DNA of 64,000 bases from Caccoplasma_A sp045587545. Lineage in GTDB: Bacteria; Bacteroidota; Bacteroidia; Bacteroidales; G3-4614. Of this stretch, positions 52,829-60,042 are shown one piece after another (positions within the stretch are counted from its first letter, which is position 1; the number at the start of each line of letters is the position of its first letter). Made by a program: the position numbers and the translations under genes. The stretch lies in NCBI GenBank assembly GCA_045587545.1, contig JAZNCN010000001.1:1-64000 (forward strand), read 5' to 3'. The notes beneath the pieces are model-generated. The model searched no databases and had not been told where the DNA came from. It worked only from the letters and a program-made list of their open reading frames with translations.

Positions 52829-54586
52829 ATGATAAGTAAATGGAACTACTTACCTCTTACAGAACAACAACAGCAAATAAAGGAGAGCCTGGCAGAAGAG
52901 CTTGGTATATCTCCCGTTATCTGCGAATTATTGGCTCTCCGGGGGGTAAAAAATGCGGAAGAGGCTCAAAAGTTCTTTTCGCCACAACTATCTGACCTTC
53001 ATGATCCATTCCTTATGGACGGAATGAAAGAAGCGGTAGAAAGACTTAATTATGCCATTGGACAGAAAGAGAGAATATTAGTTTACGGAGATTACGACGT
53101 TGATGGGACAACAGCAGTAGCTTTGGTATATAAATACCTAAAGCCATATTGTTTCAACATTGAATACTATATACCTGACCGTTATGAGGAGGGATATGGT
53201 ATATCTCGTAAAAGCATTGATTATGCTTATGAAAACGGAGTTAAATTAATTATTGCTCTCGATTGCGGAATTAAAGCTATTGATAAAGTTGCTTATGCAA
53301 AAAGCAAGGGCATAGACTTTATAATATGCGACCACCACGTTCCCGACAACGAATTGCCCAAAGCGGCAGCAATACTAAATCCAAAGTTGGAAAATTCAAA
53401 CTATCCATACTCTGAATTGTCAGGATGTGGTGTAGGATTTAAGTTTATGCAAGGTTTTGCAAAAGACAATGGCATAGACTATACATCGCTATACCCATTG
53501 CTCGATTTTGTTGCATTAAGTATTGCATCAGACATTGTTCCCATAACAGGAGAAAATCGTATTTTGGCTTACCACGGATTAAAAAGATTAAACGAGAAGC
53601 CGAGCCACGGACTAAAAGGAATAATAAATATTTGTGGTTTACAAAACAAACAGATAAGCACCTCTGACATTGTATTTAAAATAGGGCCACGCATTAATGC
53701 GTCGGGACGCATGGAGCAAGGCAAAGAGGCTGTTGATTTACTCCTATCAAGTGATTTTGAGGGGGCCAAAGAGAGAAGTCGAAATATTAACCAATATAAC
53801 GAAGAGAGAAAAGCCCTTGACAAAACCATTACAGAAGAGGCAAATGAAATTCTCTCAAAAATGGAAGATTTAGATAAATTCAAATCTATTGTAATATATA
53901 ACAGATCGTGGAAACGAGGCATTATAGGTATTGTAGCATCAAGGCTAACAGAGCTGCACTATAAACCTGCAGTGGTTCTTGCATACTCAAATGGCATTGT
54001 TACAGGTTCTGCCCGCTCGGTTCAAGGTTTTGATATATATAAAGCCATTGAGTCTTGCCGTGATTTATTGGAGAGTTTCGGAGGACATACATACGCGGCA
54101 GGACTATCTCTTAAAGAGGAGAGAATACCTGAGTTTGTTGAGCGTTTTGAAGCATACGTCAAAGAGAATATAGAGAAGTGTCAAACCGTTCCTCAAATTG
54201 ATATAGATGTTGAGTTATCATTTAAAGAGATAACCCCCGATTTGCATAAACAGATAATGGATTTGGCTCCATTTGGACCGGGAAATTCAAAACCTGTATT
54301 TTTCACTCGAGATGTAAAAGATTATCAAGATAGCAAGTTGGTTGGTAAAGATGGCAAACACATTAAATTAGAGATGATTGATGACAGCTCTGCAAATATT
54401 CTCAATGGTATTGCATTTGACCAAAAAGAGCATTTTGAACATATAAAAGCAAACAAACCTTTTGATATTTGCTATACCATTGAAGAGATGAAGTATAACC
54501 ACCCCAAAAGTTATACAACAACTCCCTCAGTTGTAAGAAATCAAATTCAACTTGCCGTCAAAGATATTATAAGTGAAAATAAATAG
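52829..54586 (+). CDS. recJ: Single-stranded-DNA exonuclease RecJ
   Basis: 5'-3' exonuclease on single-stranded DNA in recombination and repair. 585 aa. DHH motifs: GDYDVDG (87-93), LDCGI, CDHH (167-170) and GPRINASGRM; DHHA1 region with SFGGHTYAAGLS; C-terminal OB domain. The sequence is complete. Its TAG stop codon (54584-54586) is also the first triplet of a terminal inverted repeat. Confidence 0.95.
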   Translation: MISKWNYLPLTEQQQQIKESLAEELGISPVICELLALRGVKNAEEAQKFFSPQLSDLHDPFLMDGMKEAVERLNYAIGQKERILVYGDYDVDGTTAVALVYKYLKPYCFNIEYYIPDRYEEGYGISRKSIDYAYENGVKLIIALDCGIKAIDKVAYAKSKGIDFIICDHHVPDNELPKAAAILNPKLENSNYPYSELSGCGVGFKFMQGFAKDNGIDYTSLYPLLDFVALSIASDIVPITGENRILAYHGLKRLNEKPSHGLKGIINICGLQNKQISTSDIVFKIGPRINASGRMEQGKEAVDLLLSSDFEGAKERSRNINQYNEERKALDKTITEEANEILSKMEDLDKFKSIVIYNRSWKRGIIGIVASRLTELHYKPAVVLAYSNGIVTGSARSVQGFDIYKAIESCRDLLESFGGHTYAAGLSLKEERIPEFVERFEAYVKENIEKCQTVPQIDIDVELSFKEITPDLHKQIMDLAPFGPGNSKPVFFTRDVKDYQDSKLVGKDGKHIKLEMIDDSSANILNGIAFDQKEHFEHIKANKPFDICYTIEEMKYNHPKSYTTTPSVVRNQIQLAVKDIISENK

Positions 54587-54688
54587 TTGTTAGTTGTCGG
54601 TTTCGTAAACTCAACCGTCCTACGGGTAGTTGTTAGCTTTCAGTTATTAGTATTATTAGCCCAATTGGACCAATTAGTTGTATAAGAG

Positions 54689-54723
54689 AAACGGAGTTGC
54701 ACTCTTAAAGTGCAACTCCGTTT
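54689..54723 (+). terminator. Perfect 15-bp hairpin behind recJ
   Basis: AAACGGAGTTGCACT (54689-54703) and AGTGCAACTCCGTTT (54709-54723) pair perfectly around CTTAA. It can end recJ transcripts. A diverged copy with one compensatory base change lies at about 57112-57146. Confidence 0.6.
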
Positions 54724-54880
54724 AAACTAACGACTGCGGAGAGAGCATTTTTTTTGACGGACACAACTCCGTCGCATAGGAGTTATGCTCCCCCATACTG
54801 CGGTCGGATTAACATTCAGTTAATCCTATTTGTTTCACAAATACCTTGTATGCATGCTGTGTCCCTACTTGCTTGGTTGT
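54721..54880 (+). repeat. Composite repeat, left copy, split by an 86-bp insert
   Basis: It contains TTTAAACTAAC, then GACTGCGGAGAGAGCAT, eight T and GACGGACACA, and after a gap GCATGCTGTGTCC, CTACTTGCTTGGTTGT. The right copy (57143-57248) has the same blocks in the same order and orientation. Here 86 bp (54766-54851) separate GGACACA from GCATGCTGTGTCC; in the right copy they join directly to a 20-bp palindrome. Confidence 0.65.
54766..54851. repeat. 86-bp hairpin-rich insert within the left composite repeat
   Basis: Absent from the right copy. It contains GGATTAAC/GTTAATCC around ATTCA and TTTGT/ACAAA around TTC, and its first bases complete an AACTCC/GGAGTT hairpin. Its entry point is the palindrome GGACACAGCATGCTGTGTCC, as if something had inserted there, or the right copy had lost it. 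Confidence 0.45.
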
Positions 54881-54892
54881 TAACACTATAAC

Positions 54893-54923
54893 AAAAGGTT
54901 GTAACGTAACATTACAACCTTTT
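54893..54923. terminator. 12-bp hairpin facing the bspA-like gene
   Basis: AAAAGGTTGTAA (54893-54904) and TTACAACCTTTT (54912-54923) pair perfectly. It lies 77 bp past the bspA-like stop codon on the minus strand; the T run is on the plus side. Confidence 0.45.
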
Positions 54924-54999
54924 GCTTATTATTGAGTTTTTATTGTTATTCTGAAAACTAACAACAACCCGTAGGGTGGCGTTAGCCAACAACTAACAA

Positions 55000-56457
55000 C
55001 TATAAAACTACCTTTTGAGAACTGTTATCAGTTACAACAATATATACACCTTTGGGTAATGCTATTTGAGCAGAGCCGTTAACATAGGTATCTTTAAGAA
55101 CTTGTCCTGCAAGGTTGATAACTTGCAATTTGCCATAATAATTACAGATATCAATCTCATTACCTGCAATAACCTTTATTTCAGAGGTTGCGATATTACT
55201 ATCCTCTATACCTGTAAAATCACTCTCAATAAAATTGGTAAAATCACTCCACTCAAACTCATAATCCTCTTTTGTTCCTTTTGGAATATATACAGGAATT
55301 GTTTTATCCACAGTGTTAAATGTATTAGAGTATATAAAAGGCGGATATTCTGCTAAAGAATAGATACTATTTAATTTACTACACTTATAAAAAGCAGATT
55401 CTCCAATTTCACTAACTCCGCTACCAATGGTAACCGAAGTTAACCCTGAACAACCTGAAAAAGCATAGTTTTTAATAGTTGTTACACCTTCGGGTATTAT
55501 CAAGTTTGTCACCAACTCATTATTTAAATATAGTTTTTTTGCAGTAAATAAAGGATTAGCATAGGTAGAATTCCCAAAATCAATATTACACCAAGCCTTA
55601 AGGTCGGTTATATATACTCCTGTTAACTTTCTACATGAGAAAGCATATTTCCCTATTTCACTAACTCCTCTACCAATAGTAACAGAAGTTACCCCTGAAC
55701 AACCTTCGAAAGCATAATCTCCAATAGAGGTAACGCTATTAGGGATAGTAATTGATGTTAACCCTGAACAATTACGGAAAGCATAATCTCCAATATCGCT
55801 AACTCCACTACCAATGCTAACCAAAGTTAACCCTGAACAACCATCGAAAGTATAATCTCCAATAGAAGTAACGCTATTAGGGATAGTTATTGTTGTTAAA
55901 CCTGTACAACCATTGAAAGCATATTCTCCAATATCGCTAACTCCACTACCAATGGTAACAGAAGTTAAACCTGTACAACCTAAGAAAGCTCTCTCCATAA
56001 TATAAATAACACTATTAGGAATTGTTACTGATGTTAACCCTGAACAACCTTCGAAAGCATAATTTCCAATAGAAGAAACGGAAGTAGGGATAGTAATTGA
56101 TGTTAACCCTGAACAATTACGGAAAGCATAATCTCCAATATAGGTAACGCTATTAGGGATAGTTATTGATGTTAAACCTGTACAACCTGAGAAAGCGCAG
56201 AATCCAATAGAAGTAACACCATCTGCTATTTCAACTGATTTTATGCTGGATATATATGAAATCCATGGAGATAAATGAGTCAACCACAAATCGTCTTCCA
56301 TCTCTCCTGTACCTGTAATTTTTAAGAAACCTGTTTCTGTATCAAGATACCAATTTAGATTATCGCCGCATATGCCACTGTAAGTTTCGGCATTCGTTGT
56401 TGTAGCAAATATTACCAATATTGCTACAAATAGTGTTTTAAAGTAATTTAGTTTCAT
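55000..56457 (-). CDS. BspA-like leucine-rich-repeat surface protein with T9SS sorting domain
   Basis: 485 aa from ATG 56457 (MKLNYFKTLFVAILV), which yields a signal peptide ending near TTNA; a GTG 60 bases upstream would bury it. About ten LRR_5/BspA repeats (about 70-400) follow the pattern F-x-GCSGLTSVTIP-x-SVTSIG. The last 70 residues, with LQVINLAGQVLKDTYV, ALPKGVYIVV and a final KVVL, match a type A type IX secretion sorting domain. Relatives bind host matrix or other bacteria. The TAG stop is the first triplet of the right terminal inverted repeat of the neighbouring element. Alone on its strand and surrounded by repeats. Confidence 0.88.
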   Translation of the reverse strand: MKLNYFKTLFVAILVIFATTTNAETYSGICGDNLNWYLDTETGFLKITGTGEMEDDLWLTHLSPWISYISSIKSVEIADGVTSIGFCAFSGCTGLTSITIPNSVTYIGDYAFRNCSGLTSITIPTSVSSIGNYAFEGCSGLTSVTIPNSVIYIMERAFLGCTGLTSVTIGSGVSDIGEYAFNGCTGLTTITIPNSVTSIGDYTFDGCSGLTLVSIGSGVSDIGDYAFRNCSGLTSITIPNSVTSIGDYAFEGCSGVTSVTIGRGVSEIGKYAFSCRKLTGVYITDLKAWCNIDFGNSTYANPLFTAKKLYLNNELVTNLIIPEGVTTIKNYAFSGCSGLTSVTIGSGVSEIGESAFYKCSKLNSIYSLAEYPPFIYSNTFNTVDKTIPVYIPKGTKEDYEFEWSDFTNFIESDFTGIEDSNIATSEIKVIAGNEIDICNYYGKLQVINLAGQVLKDTYVNGSAQIALPKGVYIVVTDNSSQKVVL

Positions 56458-56519
56458 AAAAATAAAATTTAATATTAATATTATTTTACATTCCTGTTTT
56501 AAGAGTTGGATACACACAT

Positions 56520-56692
56520 AAAAAAAGCACGGAACTTTTAGTATTCCTATTCGGAGGTGTTTGGCGTAACCCGGAAAGAAGAATAACTAAAAGCCCGTAC
56601 CAATAAAGCACGAGCATTTCAACTATTATCCATCTCTTTCCTTTCAGTCGCCAAACTTTCCGAATAGAAGAATAAATGCTAAAACGCTTTTT
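56520..56692 (-). ncRNA. ~170-nt imperfect palindrome upstream of the bspA-like gene, candidate RNA element
   Basis: The two halves are diverged inverted copies: CTATTCGGA and GTTTGGCG in one half pair with TCCGAATAG and CGCCAAAC in the other, with TTTTAG/CTAAAA, TATTC/GAATA and GGAAAGA/TCTTTCC also matching. Each half can instead fold alone: AGCATTT/AAATGCT in the first, and CTTTTAG/CTAAAAG with a CCGTGC base and seven T (56526 to 56520) in the second. A -7 box TATATTTG (56701 to 56694) lies directly upstream. Promoter, structure, terminator and then the gene 60 nt on is the layout of an attenuator or riboswitch; a decayed transposon end is the alternative. Confidence 0.5.
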
Positions 56693-56693
56693 T

Positions 56694-56701
56694 CAAATAT
56701 A
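56694..56701 (-). promoter_or_regulatory. -7 box in front of the palindromic element
   Basis: TATATTTG on the minus strand fits TAnnTTTG and would start transcription a few bases before the structured element. No -33 match is seen. Confidence 0.4.
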
Positions 56702-57076
56702 TTTTAAAATGTGCGTATCAGAAATACGCTAATGTTTCATAGGCAAATATTGTTTATACTCACTCTAACCATTTCTTGCATAGATGGTATTACTGAGCGA
56801 AAAGGTTATTATCTATATTTTAAACAACTTATTAATTGACAGATTAATTCCTGTTTCCATTTTTACAAAATTATTAAAAAAAGTTTATATAGTCAACATT
56901 CGGTTTTAAGTTTTGATTTAAGAGGCTTAATTAAAATTTTGGAATTTGCTTTTATTCCCTTTACGGTGAACAGAGCACACTGCACTGCTGTTCTAAATAT
57001 TTTTTTTAAGAGTTAATTATCTGTAACGACGACATTTTAAGGTAACGATATTTTGATTTAGTCTGACAAGACTTTA
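56702..57076. other. Gene-free spacer
   Basis: No coding frame is supported. A small hairpin GCGTAT/ATACGC lies at about 56714-56729, and a terminator-like hairpin at 56968-57007. The rest is AT-rich without visible order. Confidence 0.5.
56968..57007 (+). terminator. Hairpin with T8 tract, orphan
   Basis: GAACAG (56968-56973) and CTGTTC (56988-56993) close a hairpin followed after a few bases by eight T. No plus-strand gene precedes it for more than 2 kb. Confidence 0.35.
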
Positions 57077-57106
57077 AGGCTGTGTCAAAATTTTCTGGCA
57101 CAGCCT
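57077..57106. repeat. GGCTGTGTCA hairpin repeat, copy 1
   Basis: AGGCTGTGTCA (57077-57087) pairs with TGGCACAGCCT (57096-57106). Reverse-complemented it matches the hairpin at 57416-57454 closely, so the two form an inverted pair around 0.3 kb of non-coding sequence. Confidence 0.6.
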
Positions 57107-57111
57107 CAAGC

Positions 57112-57248
57112 AACGGGGTTGCAGACTTTAAGTGCAACCTCATTTAAACTAACAGCTATGGTGCGTAGCACCAACTAAAAACTAACAACTGCGGAGAGAG
57201 CATTTTTTTGACGGACACAGCATGCTGTGTCCCTACTTGCTTGGTTGT
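57112..57248 (+). repeat. Composite repeat, right copy
   Basis: A degenerate form of the recJ-side hairpin (57112-57146), TTTAAACTAAC (57143-57153), a 33-bp segment absent on the left with its own GGTGC/GCACC hairpin, then AACTGCGGAGAGAGCAT, seven T, GACGGACACA and GCATGCTGTGTCCC through CTTGGTTGT. GGACACAGCATGCTGTGTCC (57213-57232) is a perfect 20-bp palindrome. Same orientation as the left copy at 54689-54880, with the bspA-like gene between. Confidence 0.65.
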
Positions 57249-57415
57249 AGAATTATGCACCTCAACTTATCTGATTATCAATATCTTAATGGCGGTGTGT
57301 CATAATTGACAAACTACTGTGTTGTTTTCAATATTAGGGCTCAGTCATGTACCTATGTACACTTCTTTCGCCCTAAATCTCAACGCCTTGTATTTTATCA
57401 ATTCTTACATACCTT
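57249..57415. other. Gene-free spacer between repeats
   Basis: 167 bp between the composite repeat and the second GAGGCTGTG hairpin; no coding frame or further structure is seen. Confidence 0.5.
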
Positions 57416-57454
57416 AAGAGGCTGTGCCAAAAAAACATTTTGACACAGCCTCTT
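57416..57454 (-). terminator. GAGGCTGTGCC hairpin repeat, copy 2; terminator of the DUF5606 gene
   Basis: AAGAGGCTGTGCCAAAA (57416-57432) pairs with TTTTGACACAGCCTCTT (57438-57454) with one mismatch. It lies 24 bp past the DUF5606 stop codon. Hairpins of this sequence are, as I recall, dispersed in Bacteroidales genomes at gene ends. Confidence 0.65.
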
Positions 57455-57477
57455 GGCTGAAAACAGACCTCAGAAGT

Positions 57478-57864
57478 CTATTTTTCAACAAACTCTGTTA
57501 TTCCCGCTTTTATTACGATATTATACCAATCTACTATTCGTTTTATATCGTTTGGATATACTCTTTCTCTGTCATAATCGGGGATTACGGCCTCTACATA
57601 TTTTTTGTAGTCGTCAGCACTTTTGCCTATTACAATCTCTTTGCCTCCCTCTTTCTCTTTGATTGTTTCAAATACTTCTGATAATGGGCGATCCTCTCCC
57701 TCAGTATATATTGATATATCTCCTAATGATATTATTTTATCGTGAGAGTATGCAGGCACCCTTTTACCTGTTACAAGCGACTCTACTACTAACATTCCTT
57801 TTGCTTGAGAGATTAATTTATATAATCCCGGCTTTCCTGAAATTGATAAAACATTCTTTAACAT
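57478..57864 (-). CDS. DUF5606 conserved protein
   Basis: 128 aa. N-terminal LSISGKPGLYKLISQAKGML and ESLVTGKRVPAYSHDKIISLGD, and IYTEGEDRPLSEVFE are the hallmark of DUF5606, which is confined to Bacteroidota. No signal peptide or membrane helix, so cytosolic. Function unknown. It lies 80 bp behind coaE, in the order nusB-yajC-ybbR-coaE-DUF5606 that recurs in the phylum. Confidence 0.9.
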   Translation of the reverse strand: MLKNVLSISGKPGLYKLISQAKGMLVVESLVTGKRVPAYSHDKIISLGDISIYTEGEDRPLSEVFETIKEKEGGKEIVIGKSADDYKKYVEAVIPDYDRERVYPNDIKRIVDWYNIVIKAGITEFVEK

Positions 57865-57944
57865 AGTTATTAGATTTATTTTATTATTACTTCTTGTTTA
57901 TTCTTGTATTGTATGGCGAATATACGAAAATATATACTATATAT

Positions 57945-58517
57945 CTATATATATCCCAATATTTTTTCCAATTGTTTTAATACCGAACTTTTACCATCGT
58001 TATCTATTATGTAATCGGAACGGCTTTCTCTCTCACTATCGTTCATCTGCGATTTTATGCGTGAACGGACCTCTTCGGCACTCATTCCATTTCGTGCCAT
58101 AACTCGGGCAACTCTTATATCTTCCGATGCAGTAACGCACCATATTTCATCAACCAATTTGTCAAACCCAGATTCAAACAATATTGCTGACTCTATAAAA
58201 ACAAATTCTGAATTTTGTTGTAAACACCACTCCTTAAAGTCATCTTTGACTGCAGGGTGTATTATTGAGTTTATAATTTTGGTGTTTTCGGCTGATGCAA
58301 ACAAGAAATCGGATAACATCTTTTTATTTAAGGAGCCATTTATATATATATTCTCTCCTAAAATAGATTGCAACTTATATTTTACCTCTGATGATATTGC
58401 TGTAATATATTTTGCCCTCTCGTCACTATCGTAAACCGCAAAACCTGATGCTTTCAGAATTTTACAGACAACACTCTTTCCACTGCCTATACCGCCTGTT
58501 ATTGCTATAATTTTCAT
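57945..58517 (-). CDS. coaE: Dephospho-CoA kinase
   Basis: Last step of coenzyme A synthesis: phosphorylates the 3' hydroxyl of the ribose. 190 aa. P-loop GGIGSGKS at about 7-14, substrate motif VYDSDERAK, and VTASEDIRVARVMARNGMSAEEVRSR in the lid are all present. It starts immediately after the YbbR stop codon, with no gap. Confidence 0.94.
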   Translation of the reverse strand: MKIIAITGGIGSGKSVVCKILKASGFAVYDSDERAKYITAISSEVKYKLQSILGENIYINGSLNKKMLSDFLFASAENTKIINSIIHPAVKDDFKEWCLQQNSEFVFIESAILFESGFDKLVDEIWCVTASEDIRVARVMARNGMSAEEVRSRIKSQMNDSERESRSDYIIDNDGKSSVLKQLEKILGYI

Positions 58518-59549
58518 CTATTCCGATAAAATTCCTGATTGCTCTATATTGACAATTTTTTTATCTATAATATACTCAACGCTATCCGGCATAATAATTG
58601 GATTTTTTATATAGTCGGGATATTTTAAAAGGCGTAAGGGTAATTTACTTATATTCTTTTTAAATTGTCTGTAATCAACAACTACACTAAACAATGAGGC
58701 ATTTGCCTCAGGGAAGAGTGTCAATGGAACTAAAAATTCCACATCGGCAGTTGCCGGAAATGTCATTACCGATACATCTTTGGGGAAATTAGCACTTTGA
58801 ATTGACAGGGTTATCTTTTTTGATATCAACTCTTCAACAGGTATCATTACTTTAACCTGTTCTGGGACAATCTTAGCTCCTTCAATGGGCTTTATATTTA
58901 GATGTGCAACTACTGTATCGGTTATATTGTATAGTGATAGCAATTCTGTTTCAACACTCTTTATATTTGACGAAATTGCAGAATCGGCATATAGTTCTAC
59001 CTCTGATGGTGTTACCTGTATCTCTCCATTTCTTATACAATTTGATGATATTGTTATGTCAGAATTTAAGGAAATTGGCAAATGTACTCCTTTTTTATCG
59101 CCATACAACAACACCAACGAATCGCAATATACATCTATCAACTCAGATGATGAATTTATTTCTCCGTCAACAATGGACAATAGTTTATCGTGAGGGATAA
59201 CTATACGTCCCCTGTTTTTAGTGAGTTCAGAGAAACTGATTTCGATAGGCTTTACTCGCCCTAATGAATAATTTATAAGGTTTATTCCCTTATCTCGTAA
59301 TACTACATCAATTGTTGATGGTGGCTCTTTTGTAAAGATAATATCTTTGGGTATGTTTACATATTCAACAGGTATTGATACATTTACATTGTCTTTATTA
59401 TTTAAAGACTGCAAGAACCAAAACATGGTTGAAATTAGCAGAAAAAGAAGAAATATTAAAAATTGCTTGTTTCCCTCGCTCTTAAATGGTGTCAATATGG
59501 TTTTGAGCAGAGAGAATAGAGCACATATTGTATTCCAAAACTTTCTCAT
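58518..59549 (-). CDS. YbbR-like domain protein
   Basis: 343 aa. A basic N-terminus and one membrane helix (about 28-47, FLIFLLFLLISTMFWFL) anchor YbbR-type beta domains (about 55-325) in the periplasm, with VPVEYVNIPKDIIF-like and VEVEL-type strands (RVKPIEISFSELTKN). In Firmicutes YbbR (CdaR) regulates the c-di-AMP cyclase CdaA; no cyclase is adjacent here. The gene lies between yajC and coaE as usual in Bacteroidota. Confidence 0.85.
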   Translation of the reverse strand: MRKFWNTICALFSLLKTILTPFKSEGNKQFLIFLLFLLISTMFWFLQSLNNKDNVNVSIPVEYVNIPKDIIFTKEPPSTIDVVLRDKGINLINYSLGRVKPIEISFSELTKNRGRIVIPHDKLLSIVDGEINSSSELIDVYCDSLVLLYGDKKGVHLPISLNSDITISSNCIRNGEIQVTPSEVELYADSAISSNIKSVETELLSLYNITDTVVAHLNIKPIEGAKIVPEQVKVMIPVEELISKKITLSIQSANFPKDVSVMTFPATADVEFLVPLTLFPEANASLFSVVVDYRQFKKNISKLPLRLLKYPDYIKNPIIMPDSVEYIIDKKIVNIEQSGILSE

Positions 59550-59666
59550 TACTATATCTCTTTTTAGTTTCTATAAAACTATATATAAACAAAAAGGTCT
59601 CCGAAAAAATTAAAGTATTACCTCAACATTTTCGAAAACCTCCTTTTTTATCGTAAAGTTACAATA

Positions 59667-59990
59667 CTATTTTTGTGGTTGTTCTGACGCATCGGGAGCT
59701 GTTGCATATATTGATGATTTCTCAATTGTTATCTGCAAGCCATCTGCTATCTCCAAAACAACTGTATTCTCTTTTACGTTTTTAATTTTTCCGTGAATTC
59801 CTCCGGCTGTAATCACTTTATCGCCCGATTTTAATCCTTGACGGAATTTTTGAATCTCTTTTTGACGTTTTGTTTGAGGTCTTATCATAAAGAAATAGAA
59901 TATAGCTACTAATGCTACTATAAATATGATACTTGACCAACCATTTCCTGACTGAGCTTCTTGTAATAAAATTGTTAAAATTGTGTTCAT
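59667..59990 (-). CDS. yajC: Preprotein translocase accessory subunit YajC
   Basis: 107 aa with one membrane helix (about 19-36, SIIFIVALVAIFYFFMI) directly followed by the signature RPQTKRQKE and the GDKVITAGGIHGKI motif. YajC associates with SecDF-SecYEG. An extra N-terminal 15 residues precede the helix. Confidence 0.94.
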   Translation of the reverse strand: MNTILTILLQEAQSGNGWSSIIFIVALVAIFYFFMIRPQTKRQKEIQKFRQGLKSGDKVITAGGIHGKIKNVKENTVVLEIADGLQITIEKSSIYATAPDASEQPQK

Positions 59991-60042
59991 ATCATTTATT
60001 TTTTAAGTTACCATTATAATGCTCTAAGATAATAAAAGTTTA

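Larger units (their letters stand above)
54584..55002. mobile_element. MITE-like element with ~52-60-bp terminal inverted repeats
   Basis: The left end (54584-54643) and the reverse complement of the right end (54951-55002) share TAGTTGTTAGTTGT, then GG, CCTACGGGT, GTTGTTAG and TTTCAG in the same order. The 419-bp element fills the whole space between recJ and the bspA-like gene and encodes no protein. Inside are at least five hairpins (54689-54723, 54765-54784, 54806-54826, 54829-54841, 54893-54923). The outermost TAG on each strand is the stop codon of the adjacent gene. Non-autonomous transposable element is inferred; no flanking target duplication could be defined. Confidence 0.6.

Noticed and set aside
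55300..56250. Tandem DNA repeats within the bspA-like gene
   Set aside because: They are codons of leucine-rich repeats in one continuous frame, not a separate repeat element.
57424..57681. 85-codon plus-strand frame opposite DUF5606
   Set aside because: DUF5606 is a conserved family on the other strand; this frame starts inside a terminator hairpin.
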